DNA of 37,595 bases, taken from positions 1-37,595 of the forward strand of contig CASDQQ010000029.1 of the NCBI GenBank assembly GCA_949282945.1. Direction: 5' to 3'. This document shows positions 1 through 7,560 of the stretch, piece after piece. Made by a program: the position numbers and the translations under genes. The notes below the pieces were generated by a model. It was given only the letters and a program-made list of their open reading frames with translations, had not been told where the DNA came from and did no database searches. This DNA comes from an uncultured Eubacteriales bacterium (GTDB lineage: Bacteria; Bacillota; Clostridia; UBA1212; CASDQQ01). How positions within the stretch are numbered: the stretch's first letter is position 1; each line of letters opens with the position of its first letter.

Positions 1-36
1 CTGGGAGGAAAGAACATGGGTGAAAATATCCTCTGA
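1..36 (+). CDS. HIT-family (histidine triad) hydrolase, C-terminal fragment
   Basis: Only the last 11 codons are present, reading LGGKNMGENIL then TGA in the first frame of the window. HIT/HinT proteins typically end just after the histidine triad with a stretch close to LLGGRNMG, so this reads as the tail of a nucleotide-binding HIT hydrolase whose body lies upstream. A HIT gene next to rpsU is a familiar arrangement in Firmicutes, which supports the call. The assignment rests on a very short peptide and on context. Confidence 0.55.
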   Translation: MGGKNMGENIL

Positions 37-125
37 CAAACGCGTCTTAATGACAGAAGGTCAAATTTGCACAGATTACATTCTGAAGCTGAGGGTGATC
101 TTCGCAAACTCAAGGAAGTTAGGTA

Positions 126-154
126 TTGACACTAAAAAATATATTAAATATAAT
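126..154 (+). promoter_or_regulatory. Consensus sigma-A promoter of rpsU
   Basis: TTGACA at 126-131 and TATAAT at 149-154 are separated by exactly 17 bases, so both hexamers match the housekeeping consensus perfectly. Transcription should begin near 161, giving a leader of about 65 bases before rpsU. It is the strongest promoter in the window by sequence, as expected for a ribosomal protein gene. Confidence 0.9.
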
Positions 155-227
155 ATTCGTTGAGCTTTGAATTGGTTTTACTAATCCCCAGAGCCAGAAG
201 CAATCAGCGGAGGGAGGGAAAATATAG

Positions 228-404
228 ATGTCTGAAGTTAGAGTAAAGGAAAATGAATCCTTGGACAGTGCGCTTAAAAGATGGAAAAGACAGTGCGCTA
301 AGGCAGGTATTGTTGCGGAGGTGCGCAAGAGAGAACATTACGAGAAGCCGAGCGTAAAGAGAAAGAAGAAATCTGAAGCAGCAAGGAAAAGAAAGTATAA
401 GTAA
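228..404 (+). CDS. rpsU: 30S ribosomal protein S21
   Basis: A 58-residue, very basic protein beginning [20 protein letters not shown], the characteristic S21 start. It continues with [20 protein letters not shown] and a lysine/arginine-rich tail ending RKRKYK. S21 sits on the small ribosomal subunit near the 3' end of 16S rRNA and helps initiation. The length is normal for the family. A long purine-rich ribosome binding site (GGAGGGAGGG) lies at about 209-218. The gene has its own consensus promoter and is followed by a hairpin terminator, so it appears monocistronic. Confidence 0.96.
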   Translation: MSEVRVKENESLDSALKRWKRQCAKAGIVAEVRKREHYEKPSVKRKKKSEAARKRKYK

Positions 405-416
405 TGTAAATATTAA

Positions 417-450
417 AGAGAGGCCTTTAAGGAGGCTTCTTTATTTTTAT
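417..450 (+). terminator. Rho-independent terminator of rpsU
   Basis: AGAGGCC at 419-425 pairs with GGCTTCT at 434-440 around an 8-base loop, with one G-T pair. A T-rich run follows from 441. It lies just after the rpsU stop codon. Confidence 0.8.
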
Positions 451-496
451 ATACAAATAAGAGCAAGACCGACTTATTTTACAACATTATAAAATC

Positions 497-505
497 TGAT
501 ATAAT
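497..505 (+). promoter_or_regulatory. Extended -10 promoter upstream of recJ
   Basis: TGATATAAT at 497-505 is a full extended -10 element. The hexamer 17 bases upstream (TTTTAC, 477-482) is a weak -35. It would drive the recJ-rel-MBL-hemZ run and possibly the hydrogenase genes behind it. Confidence 0.55.
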
Positions 506-536
506 AAAATATTATAGGCGGAAGGAGATGCTTTGC

Positions 537-2264
537 ATGGTGAGATCAAATTGGGTATGCGGCAAAATAGACGAAGCAAAGCTTAAGGAGATTTCCGCCC
601 GAACGGATGTAAATCCTTTTATATTAAAAATACTTCTCTCGAGAGGAATAGAGGATATACAGGAAATAAATAAAATTTTATACGGTTGGAAAGACTTGGA
701 ATACGACCCCTTTTTGATGAGGGATATGGAAAAGGCGGTGGGCATAATAACGTCTGCTCTGGATGCCGGAAAGAAAATAACCGTGTACGGAGATTATGAC
801 TGCGACGGGATAACTTCCACAGCCGTGCTCGTAAAGTTTCTCAGGTCGGTAAACGGCAATGTAGATTACTATATTCCGGACAGACTTACCGAAGGATATG
901 GTATGTCCTTTGAGTCTGTACAATCCATATTGAACAGTGGGACGGAGCTTATCATAACCGTTGACTGCGGTATAAGATCCTTTGAAGAGACGGAACTTAT
1001 AAAAAAGCTAGGAGCGGATATTATCGTTACCGATCATCATCAATGCGGAGATACTATTCCTGCAGCGGACGCGGTCATAAATCCGCACAGGCCTGATTGT
1101 GGTTATCCTTTTAAAATGCTATCAGGGGTAGGAGTGGTATATAAGCTTATACAGGCTATATGTTCAGTAAGGAATTTAGGAAAAGTATACAAAAAATATG
1201 TTGATTTGGTTTCTTTGGGTACTATTGCCGACGTTGTAAGCATAACGGACGAGAATAAAAGTATTGTATCAGACGGTGTAGAACATATAAATTCTACTGA
1301 AAATATAGGGCTTGACATACTTGTGAAACTATCGGGAATAAATAAATATAAAATAACGGCGCAGTCCTTTGCTTTTGGGTTGTCTCCGAGAATAAATTCC
1401 GCGGGAAGAATGGGAAACGCTGAAATAGCTCTACAGCTTATTCTCGCGGAGGATAAAGATACCGCAAAAGAACTGGCTTTTCTTTTGGACGCGTCAAATA
1501 AGCAGAGACAGATAGTTGAAAACAGGGATCTTGAGAGCGCCGAGTCTATGATAGAGAAAGAAAAAAAAGCTGAAGGCCCTGTAATAGTCATAGCCTCGGA
1601 AAATTTTCATCAGGGAGTCGCAGGAATAGTAGCAGCTAAGATTGCCGAAAAATACGGGAAACCGTGCGTACTTTTATCTGTAGAAAATAAAACAATGGCC
1701 AGAGGTTCGGCCAGAAGCGTATACGGAATAAATATTTTTGAAGCGCTGAAAAAGTGCGGGGACATTTTAGAAGAATACGGAGGTCATGAGCTTGCAGCGG
1801 GAATGTCTTTGGATATCTCTAAAATAGAAGCTTTTGAAAGCAGACTTAACGACGCGGTAAAAAATGATGAAAAGGCTTTTCCTCAATTTGTAAGGAAGGC
1901 GGATCTGATCTTGCAGCCTGAGGAAATAACGGAAAAAAATGTTTTTGATCTGGAAAAACTTGAGCCGTACGGCTATGGAAATGAAATGCCTGTGTTTATG
2001 TCGGAGAACATGACTGTGGAAAGCTTAAAGCCAATGGGGGAGGATGGCAGGCATTTGAAAATATTTTTTCGAAACGGAGGAGTAAAAACGGAAGGGATTG
2101 CGTTTAATGCAAAAGAACGGGCTGAGGAAATTTTATGCGGAGAAAAGTACAGTGTGGTGTATAATCTTGAAAATAATGTTTGGAACGGAAGGGTGACTCC
2201 GCAAATGAAAATAATAGATATTTTCAGAACGGATTTGGAAAATGCAGACAGGTCGAAGGAGTGA
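537..2264 (+). CDS. recJ: Single-stranded-DNA-specific exonuclease RecJ
   Basis: RecJ is a 5'-3' exonuclease acting on single-stranded DNA in recombination and mismatch or base-excision repair. DHH-superfamily motifs are clear: YGDYDCDG at about residues 84-91, DCG at 143-145 and DHH at 166-168. The DHHA1 motif GGHELAAGM is at about 415-423. These aspartates and histidines bind the catalytic metals. About 575 residues matches the short form of the family, without the extra C-terminal domain of Bacillus RecJ. An ATG at 528 abuts the Shine-Dalgarno GAAGGAG (521-527) too closely, so I prefer the ATG at 537. The stop lies just before the start of rel, so the two are probably cotranscribed. Confidence 0.95.
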   Translation: MVRSNWVCGKIDEAKLKEISARTDVNPFILKILLSRGIEDIQEINKILYGWKDLEYDPFLMRDMEKAVGIITSALDAGKKITVYGDYDCDGITSTAVLVKFLRSVNGNVDYYIPDRLTEGYGMSFESVQSILNSGTELIITVDCGIRSFEETELIKKLGADIIVTDHHQCGDTIPAADAVINPHRPDCGYPFKMLSGVGVVYKLIQAICSVRNLGKVYKKYVDLVSLGTIADVVSITDENKSIVSDGVEHINSTENIGLDILVKLSGINKYKITAQSFAFGLSPRINSAGRMGNAEIALQLILAEDKDTAKELAFLLDASNKQRQIVENRDLESAESMIEKEKKAEGPVIVIASENFHQGVAGIVAAKIAEKYGKPCVLLSVENKTMARGSARSVYGINIFEALKKCGDILEEYGGHELAAGMSLDISKIEAFESRLNDAVKNDEKAFPQFVRKADLILQPEEITEKNVFDLEKLEPYGYGNEMPVFMSENMTVESLKPMGEDGRHLKIFFRNGGVKTEGIAFNAKERAEEILCGEKYSVVYNLENNVWNGRVTPQMKIIDIFRTDLENADRSKE

Positions 2265-2272
2265 CAGACTTT

Positions 2273-4453
2273 ATGGATGATAAGGTTACATTGCTGAAAG
2301 ACACAATTGAAGAACATAATATAAAATGCGATATAAACAGGCTCGACAAGGCGATCGTAACTGCAATGAAGGCTCACGCCAATCAGCTCAGAAAATCCGG
2401 GGAGCCGTATTTTATACATCCTCTTGAAGTAGCCAGAATGCTGGCGGAAATGGAAATGGATGAGTCGACTATAATAGCGGGACTTTTACATGACGCCGCC
2501 GAGGATACCGATTACGGCCTTGATAAAATATCCGCAGATTTCGGCGAGGAGGTCGCGCAGCTTGTAAACGGAGTAACTAAATTAGGTAAGATCCCATTTT
2601 CCTCAAAAGAGGAAGAGCAGGCTGAAAATATGAGGAAAATGTTTCTTTCTATGGCTAAAGATATAAGAGTGATTGTTATAAAGCTTTGCGACCGTCTTCA
2701 CAACATGAGAACACTTGAGTATCAAAGCCCGGAAAAACAAAAATATAAGGCTTCAGAAACGCTGCAGATATACGCTCCTCTTGCTCACAGGCTTGGTATG
2801 ATAAAGATAAAGTGGGAGCTTGAGGATCTGTGCTTTAAATATCTGGAGCCCGAAGAGTATAAGAAACTTGTAGGCCAGATAGCGGAAAAGCGGGCTGAAA
2901 GAGATGCTTTCATAAAAGATATAATAAATATCATATCTCAAAAAACAGAAGAAATGGGTATAAAATCCCAGATAGACGGGAGACCTAAACATCTTTACAG
3001 TATACACAAGAAAATGGTTCGGCAGAATAAGACTCTGGATCAGATATTTGACCTGTACGCCGTAAGGATAATTGTGGATACGGTCAAGGACTGCTATGCG
3101 GTGCTTGGTATCGTACACGAGCTTTTCAAACCTATGCCGGGAAGATTTAAAGATTATATAGCCATGCCCAAGCCGAACATGTATCAGTCTCTCCATAATA
3201 CTCTTATTGGTCCAAATGGCGTTCCGTTTGAGGTACAAATAAGAACATGGGATATGCACAGAATAGCTGAGACCGGAATAGCTTCCCACTGGAGCTATAA
3301 AGAGGGCGGAAAGACGGACGCTAAATTTGACAGTAAGATAGCGTGGATACGTCAGCTTATGGAAGAGCAGAAGGAAATGGAGAGCGCCAGCGAGTTTATG
3401 GAGCTTTTTAAGCTTGACCTTTTTACTGACGAGGTTTTTGTGTTTACTCCTAAAGGAGATGTTTCAAACCTTCCCGCCGGCTCTACTCCTGTGGATTTTG
3501 CCTACGGTATACACAGCGCCATAGGAAACAGGATGATGGGGGCCAAAATAAACGGTGAGATAAAGCCTCTTGACTATAAGCTTAAGAACGGAGATATAGT
3601 TGAGATAATAACGTCTTCAGCCGTAAACGGTCCGAGCAGGGATTGGCTCAAGTTTGTAAGGACCTCTAACGCGAAGAACAAAATAAACCATTGGTTTAAA
3701 AAGGAAATGCGCGAGGACAATATCAAAAGAGGCAGGGAAATGCTTGAGCAGCAGCTTAAAAAGTACGGTATAGCCTGGAACGATCTTTTTAAGGCCGAGT
3801 GGGTGAATCCCATATTGAAAAAATATAATTTTTCCAATATGGACGATCTGTATTCAGCCGTGGGATTTGGAAGCATATCCACAAATAAGATCATAGTCCG
3901 CCTGAGAGACGAATATGCCAAAACGGTAAAGCCTGAGGATCTTGATAAAAATTTGGCTATAGCCAAGGAGTTTGTAAGCGATAAACCTAAAAAAGAAAAA
4001 TCGGCCGCGGACGGCATAGTTGTAAAGGGCATTGACAATTGTCTTGTACGTTTGTCAAAATGCTGCAACCCGGTGCCGGGAGATTCTATAGTAGGGTATA
4101 TTACCAGAGGGAGGGGAGTATCCGTCCACAGGAGCGACTGTGTAAATATACTCTCGGGACTTGACTCGGAGGCCAGACTTATAGAGGTATCTTGGACCAA
4201 CGCGCCTAAGACGTCCTATCCGGCAGACCTTATTATAGTTGCCATTGACAGGAATATGCTTCTTATAGAAATTATGAATCAGATATCCGATTCTAATTTG
4301 ACGCTGAGGGCTATCAACGCTAAGGTCAACAAAGAGGGCAACGCTATCATAAACGTGACTCTCGATATACAGGATACGGTCCAGCTAGACAGGATAATCA
4401 ATAAACTGCTTAAGGTGTCCGGGGTTATGGAGGTTAACAGAATAAAGCACTGA
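2273..4453 (+). CDS. rel: Bifunctional (p)ppGpp synthetase/hydrolase Rel
   Basis: Rel makes and degrades the stringent-response alarmone (p)ppGpp. The 726-residue protein has the full long-RSH layout. The HD hydrolase domain shows HP at about 49-50 and HDAAED at 73-78. The synthetase domain shows RFKDYIAMPKPNMYQSLH near 291-308 and EVQIRTWDMHR after it. A TGS domain lies at about 385-448, then a cysteine-bearing zinc-finger-like domain (LSKCCNPVPGDS) and a C-terminal ACT domain. RFKD in the synthetase is the form found in bifunctional Rel enzymes. The reading frame is open back to 2180 inside recJ, but the start is set by GAAGGAG (2255-2261) about 11 bases before ATG 2273. An in-frame GTG at 2261 is less likely. 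Confidence 0.95.
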   Translation: MDDKVTLLKDTIEEHNIKCDINRLDKAIVTAMKAHANQLRKSGEPYFIHPLEVARMLAEMEMDESTIIAGLLHDAAEDTDYGLDKISADFGEEVAQLVNGVTKLGKIPFSSKEEEQAENMRKMFLSMAKDIRVIVIKLCDRLHNMRTLEYQSPEKQKYKASETLQIYAPLAHRLGMIKIKWELEDLCFKYLEPEEYKKLVGQIAEKRAERDAFIKDIINIISQKTEEMGIKSQIDGRPKHLYSIHKKMVRQNKTLDQIFDLYAVRIIVDTVKDCYAVLGIVHELFKPMPGRFKDYIAMPKPNMYQSLHNTLIGPNGVPFEVQIRTWDMHRIAETGIASHWSYKEGGKTDAKFDSKIAWIRQLMEEQKEMESASEFMELFKLDLFTDEVFVFTPKGDVSNLPAGSTPVDFAYGIHSAIGNRMMGAKINGEIKPLDYKLKNGDIVEIITSSAVNGPSRDWLKFVRTSNAKNKINHWFKKEMREDNIKRGREMLEQQLKKYGIAWNDLFKAEWVNPILKKYNFSNMDDLYSAVGFGSISTNKIIVRLRDEYAKTVKPEDLDKNLAIAKEFVSDKPKKEKSAADGIVVKGIDNCLVRLSKCCNPVPGDSIVGYITRGRGVSVHRSDCVNILSGLDSEARLIEVSWTNAPKTSYPADLIIVAIDRNMLLIEIMNQISDSNLTLRAINAKVNKEGNAIINVTLDIQDTVQLDRIINKLLKVSGVMEVNRIKH

Positions 4454-4465
4454 AAGGGGAAATAT

Positions 4466-5101
4466 ATGTTTTTAAAAGTTTTAAATAAAGGATTTGCGGG
4501 TTCAAATTCATATATACTGGGGAATGACGAAGAAGCGGCCGTTATAGACGCGGGAAATATGGCGGATGATATTTTTGAAATTGCCGTTAAGGCCGGAATG
4601 AGGATAAAATACATAATACTTACCCATGGGCATTTTGACCATATAATGTATCTTGAGGAACTTAGGAGAAAGACAAATGCTAAGGTGGCTATACATGAAG
4701 AGGACGCAAAAGCGCTTACCGATCCGTTTGTCAATGTGTCTTCGCTTTTCGGCATGCCGAGGACCTTTACCGAGGCGGATATTTTGCTTAAGGACGGAGA
4801 TTTTATAGAGGTGGGAGGACTTATGTTGGAAATAATGCATACTCCGGGACATACAAAGGGAGGGATATGCGTAAAATGCGGGGACGTTATTTTTACAGGA
4901 GACACCCTTTTTGACGGAGATTTTGGACGAACTGACCTGCCCGGAGGGGACCGCCTTGAACTGAGAAGATCGCTGGAAAAAATATTCTCAATGAATCCCG
5001 GGCTTACAGTCTATCCGGGACATGAGAGTTCTAATCTTTTAAAAAATATTATTATAAAATGCAGAACAGGTTTTTTACTGAATGATGAATACTGGGAATG
5101 A
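4466..5101 (+). CDS. Metallo-beta-lactamase-fold hydrolase (YqgX/glyoxalase II-like)
   Basis: A 211-residue MBL-fold enzyme of the small hydroxyacylglutathione-hydrolase-like group. The metal-binding motif THGHFDH lies at residues 53-59, and further ligands appear in HTPGHT, TGDTLF and YPGH. The substrate cannot be read from sequence; family members hydrolyse thioesters or related bonds. After the last histidine the tail reads HESSNLLKNIII rather than the usual G-P-x-T-T-I pattern (see findings). It lies 12 bases after rel, preceded by AAAGGGG, and overlaps the start of hemZ by about 20 bases. This rel-MBL-hemZ order is common in Clostridia. Confidence 0.88.
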   Translation: MFLKVLNKGFAGSNSYILGNDEEAAVIDAGNMADDIFEIAVKAGMRIKYIILTHGHFDHIMYLEELRRKTNAKVAIHEEDAKALTDPFVNVSSLFGMPRTFTEADILLKDGDFIEVGGLMLEIMHTPGHTKGGICVKCGDVIFTGDTLFDGDFGRTDLPGGDRLELRRSLEKIFSMNPGLTVYPGHESSNLLKNIIIKCRTGFLLNDEYWE

Positions 5102-6611
5102 AAAAGAAAACAGCATAATTGTTTTTATATCCGACGAGAGGTTCAGGTACCATACCCATGAAATACTTTCAGCTTTCTTTCCGGCGGAAAATATCGTCTA
5201 TTTAAATGAAAATATTTTGAGCCCTGCAGGTTGGTATATGTCCCTTTACGTACAGGAGTCGGCGGATGACTTTAACTTTACGGCCGAGATATTTTTTGAC
5301 GGGGATATTAAGGGGAAATACATATTTAAGGCTACTGAAAGCGCGTTTTTCAGGGATCCGGAGGGAGCGACGCTGCTTATACGAAGCAGAAAAGCGCTTA
5401 AGGCTAAACTTTATGACATTTTTTCATATATAAAAAATAAACAGCTTCCATGGGGAAATGTTACGGGAATAAGGCCCGCCAAAATGGTAAATAGTTTATA
5501 TTCTCTGGGAATGTCTGACCGGGAGGTGTTTTCCGAACTTATAGAAAAGTACAAAGTGAATGATAAAAAGGCGCGGCTTGTTATGAATGTTGCGCGTACT
5601 CAGAGAGAAATACTTAAAGATGCGGGAAGAAGAAATATATCTCTTTATATAGGAATACCCTTTTGTCCAACGAGATGTTTATACTGTTCTTTTACGTCCA
5701 ATCCCATAAACAAATACAGGTCCATAGTAGGGGAATATATAGATACTCTTATATATGAAATGAAGAGTACTGAAGAACTTTTGGGATCGGGAGATATTTC
5801 TATTGAAAGTATTTATATAGGGGGAGGTACGCCAACGTCTTTAACTCCGGAGTATTTGGACATCCTCCTGGGGACGGTAAGATCCGTATGGGGAAAATAT
5901 GGTATCGCAAAAGAATTTTGTGTCGAGGCCGGAAGACCGGATTCCATAGACATTGAAAAGTTAAAAATTCTGAAAAAATACGGTATTACGAGGATAAGCG
6001 TAAATCCTCAGACTCTAAATGACGAAACACTGGAGCTGATAGGAAGAAAGCATACGTCGGAACAATTTTTTAAAGCTTTTTATCAAGCCAGAAATGAAGG
6101 TTTTGATAATATAAATGTGGATATGATCGCCGGACTTCCGGGAGAAAGCTTTGAAATGTTTAAACATACTCTTGAAGGTATATTGAGTTTGTCTCCTGAA
6201 AATTTAACGGTACATACAATGAGTATAAAACGTGCCTCCGACTTGAAAAAATACAGCGGAAATTATGTTTTGACAGACGGAGACGTGGTAGAAAAAATGG
6301 TGGAAGAGGCTTATGACGCTTTGACCCTATCAGGATATGATCCTTTTTATATGTACAGACAGAAAAATATGTTAGGGAATCTTGAAAATGTTTCTTACAC
6401 TAAACCAGGCTTTGAAAGTTATTATAATGTGCACATTATGGAGGAGGACCAGACTATTTTGGCCTTTGGAGCGGGAGCCGTGTCGAAGTTTGTATTAGAC
6501 GGCGTTATAGAAAGAGCTTTTAATGTAAAAAATGTCGAAGAATACATAAAAAGGAAGGAAGAAATGATAGACAGGAAGAGGATTTTTGTATATAATTACC
6601 TGGTTGGATAA
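5082..6611 (+). CDS. hemZ: Coproporphyrinogen dehydrogenase-like radical SAM protein HemZ
   Basis: A 509-residue radical SAM enzyme of the HemN/HemZ family. The cluster-binding CxxxCxxC reads CPTRCLYC (C195, C199, C202), followed by GGGTPTSL and SVNPQTLND, which are family SAM-binding segments. An N-terminal domain of about 180 residues, seen in HemZ but not in HemN, precedes the barrel. HemZ is annotated as oxidising coproporphyrinogen III without oxygen, but many HemN-like proteins have other substrates and no other heme genes are in view, so the biochemical role is uncertain. The start overlaps the end of the MBL gene; ATGs at 5082 and 5085 are both possible and no strong ribosome binding site decides between them. 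Confidence 0.85.
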   Translation: MMNTGNEKENSIIVFISDERFRYHTHEILSAFFPAENIVYLNENILSPAGWYMSLYVQESADDFNFTAEIFFDGDIKGKYIFKATESAFFRDPEGATLLIRSRKALKAKLYDIFSYIKNKQLPWGNVTGIRPAKMVNSLYSLGMSDREVFSELIEKYKVNDKKARLVMNVARTQREILKDAGRRNISLYIGIPFCPTRCLYCSFTSNPINKYRSIVGEYIDTLIYEMKSTEELLGSGDISIESIYIGGGTPTSLTPEYLDILLGTVRSVWGKYGIAKEFCVEAGRPDSIDIEKLKILKKYGITRISVNPQTLNDETLELIGRKHTSEQFFKAFYQARNEGFDNINVDMIAGLPGESFEMFKHTLEGILSLSPENLTVHTMSIKRASDLKKYSGNYVLTDGDVVEKMVEEAYDALTLSGYDPFYMYRQKNMLGNLENVSYTKPGFESYYNVHIMEEDQTILAFGAGAVSKFVLDGVIERAFNVKNVEEYIKRKEEMIDRKRIFVYNYLVG

Positions 6612-6643
6612 TGAAATAAAATTATTAGCGGGAGGTTATTATA

Positions 6644-7135
6644 ATGAGCGTTAACGGTTGTTGCTGCGGCTGTGAAGACGAGAATTTGAAAAAGCTCAAA
6701 GCCGTTATTGAAGAAAATAAAAATGTTCGCGGTTCTTTAATAAAGGTCTTACATGAAGCGCAGCTTATTTACGGATATTTGCCTATCGAGGTGCAGAAAG
6801 TAATATCGGAAGGTTTGAATATTCCTTTGGCTGAAATTTATGGCGTTGTAACTTTCTATGCCCAGTTCTCTTTAAAGCCCAAGGGAAAATATAATATTTC
6901 GGTATGTCTTGGAACTGCTTGTTATGTTAAAGGAGCGGGATTGCTTTTAGATGAGCTTAAAAAGCTCCTGGGAGTTGACGTTGGAGATTGCACGCCGGAC
7001 GGAAAGTTTTCGCTCGAGGCTTGCAGATGTATAGGAGCCTGCGGTTTGGCCCCTGTTCTCACTATAAATGAAGATGTACACGGAAGGCTTGTTCCGGATG
7101 ATATAGCTGGGATTCTTGCCAAGTATAATGATTAA
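6644..7135 (+). CDS. hndA: Bifurcating hydrogenase, NuoE-like [2Fe-2S] subunit (HndA/HydC type)
   Basis: A thioredoxin-like [2Fe-2S] subunit of 163 residues, homologous to complex I NuoE. The four cluster cysteines are C88 and C93 (CLGTAC) and C129 and C133 (CIGAC). The helical N-terminal part, through LPIEVQKVI, is typical of NuoE. In HndABCD/HydABC complexes this subunit sits beside the flavin subunit. Just after the start the protein reads MSVNGCCCGCE, a four-cysteine cluster not needed for the NuoE fold. The gene opens the hydrogenase operon 32 bases after hemZ, with a GGGAGG ribosome binding site. No separate promoter is obvious in that gap. Confidence 0.93.
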   Translation: MSVNGCCCGCEDENLKKLKAVIEENKNVRGSLIKVLHEAQLIYGYLPIEVQKVISEGLNIPLAEIYGVVTFYAQFSLKPKGKYNISVCLGTACYVKGAGLLLDELKKLLGVDVGDCTPDGKFSLEACRCIGACGLAPVLTINEDVHGRLVPDDIAGILAKYND

Positions 7136-7156
7136 TATTTTTTAGGAGGATTTTAA

Positions 7157-7525
7157 ATGAAAACGTTAGCCGAGTTAGAAGCGATAAGAAAGAAAACTTT
7201 GGACGATATAAGCCTGAGGGCAAATAAAGACGGAGTGAGGGTTGTGGTAGGTATGGCTACCTGCGGAATAGCGGCCGGAGCAAGACCTGTTATGAACGCG
7301 TTTGTTGAAGAGCTTGCAAAGAGGAGCCTTAATAATGTTACCGTATCCATGACGGGCTGCATAGGAATGTGCAAGCTTGAGCCTATAGTAGAGGTTATAG
7401 GGACCGACGGCGCGAAGGTTACTTACGTAAATATGACTCCGGAAAAGGCAGTCAGAGTTGTTTCGGAACATCTGGTAAACGGAAAGGTTGTTTCGGAATA
7501 CACGATAGGAGCAGCCGGTAAATAA
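7157..7525 (+). CDS. hndB: Bifurcating hydrogenase, (2Fe-2S) ferredoxin-like subunit HndB
   Basis: A 122-residue thioredoxin-like ferredoxin domain protein matching the small HndB subunit of NADP-reducing hydrogenase. VGMATCGIAAGA (C36) and TGCIGMC (C68, C72) are recognisable. Only three cysteines lie in the expected cluster positions, the GIAAGA sequence taking the place of the second ligand, so whether it binds a [2Fe-2S] cluster is open. It sits 21 bases after the NuoE-like gene, with a TTAGGAGG ribosome binding site, and 35 bases before the NuoF-like gene. This is the standard operon order. Confidence 0.9.
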   Translation: MKTLAELEAIRKKTLDDISLRANKDGVRVVVGMATCGIAAGARPVMNAFVEELAKRSLNNVTVSMTGCIGMCKLEPIVEVIGTDGAKVTYVNMTPEKAVRVVSEHLVNGKVVSEYTIGAAGK

Positions 7526-7560
7526 TGCGTGAACGGTTAAATAAATAAGGAGGACTATAA

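Noticed and set aside
119-328. 69-codon minus-strand frame over rpsU
   Set aside because: Antisense to rpsU and its consensus promoter; a shadow.
1103-1591. 162-codon minus-strand frame inside recJ
   Set aside because: Serine/isoleucine-rich shadow of a well-supported recJ.
6612-6643. Separate promoter for the hydrogenase operon
   Set aside because: The 32-base gap holds a ribosome binding site but no recognisable -35/-10 pair.
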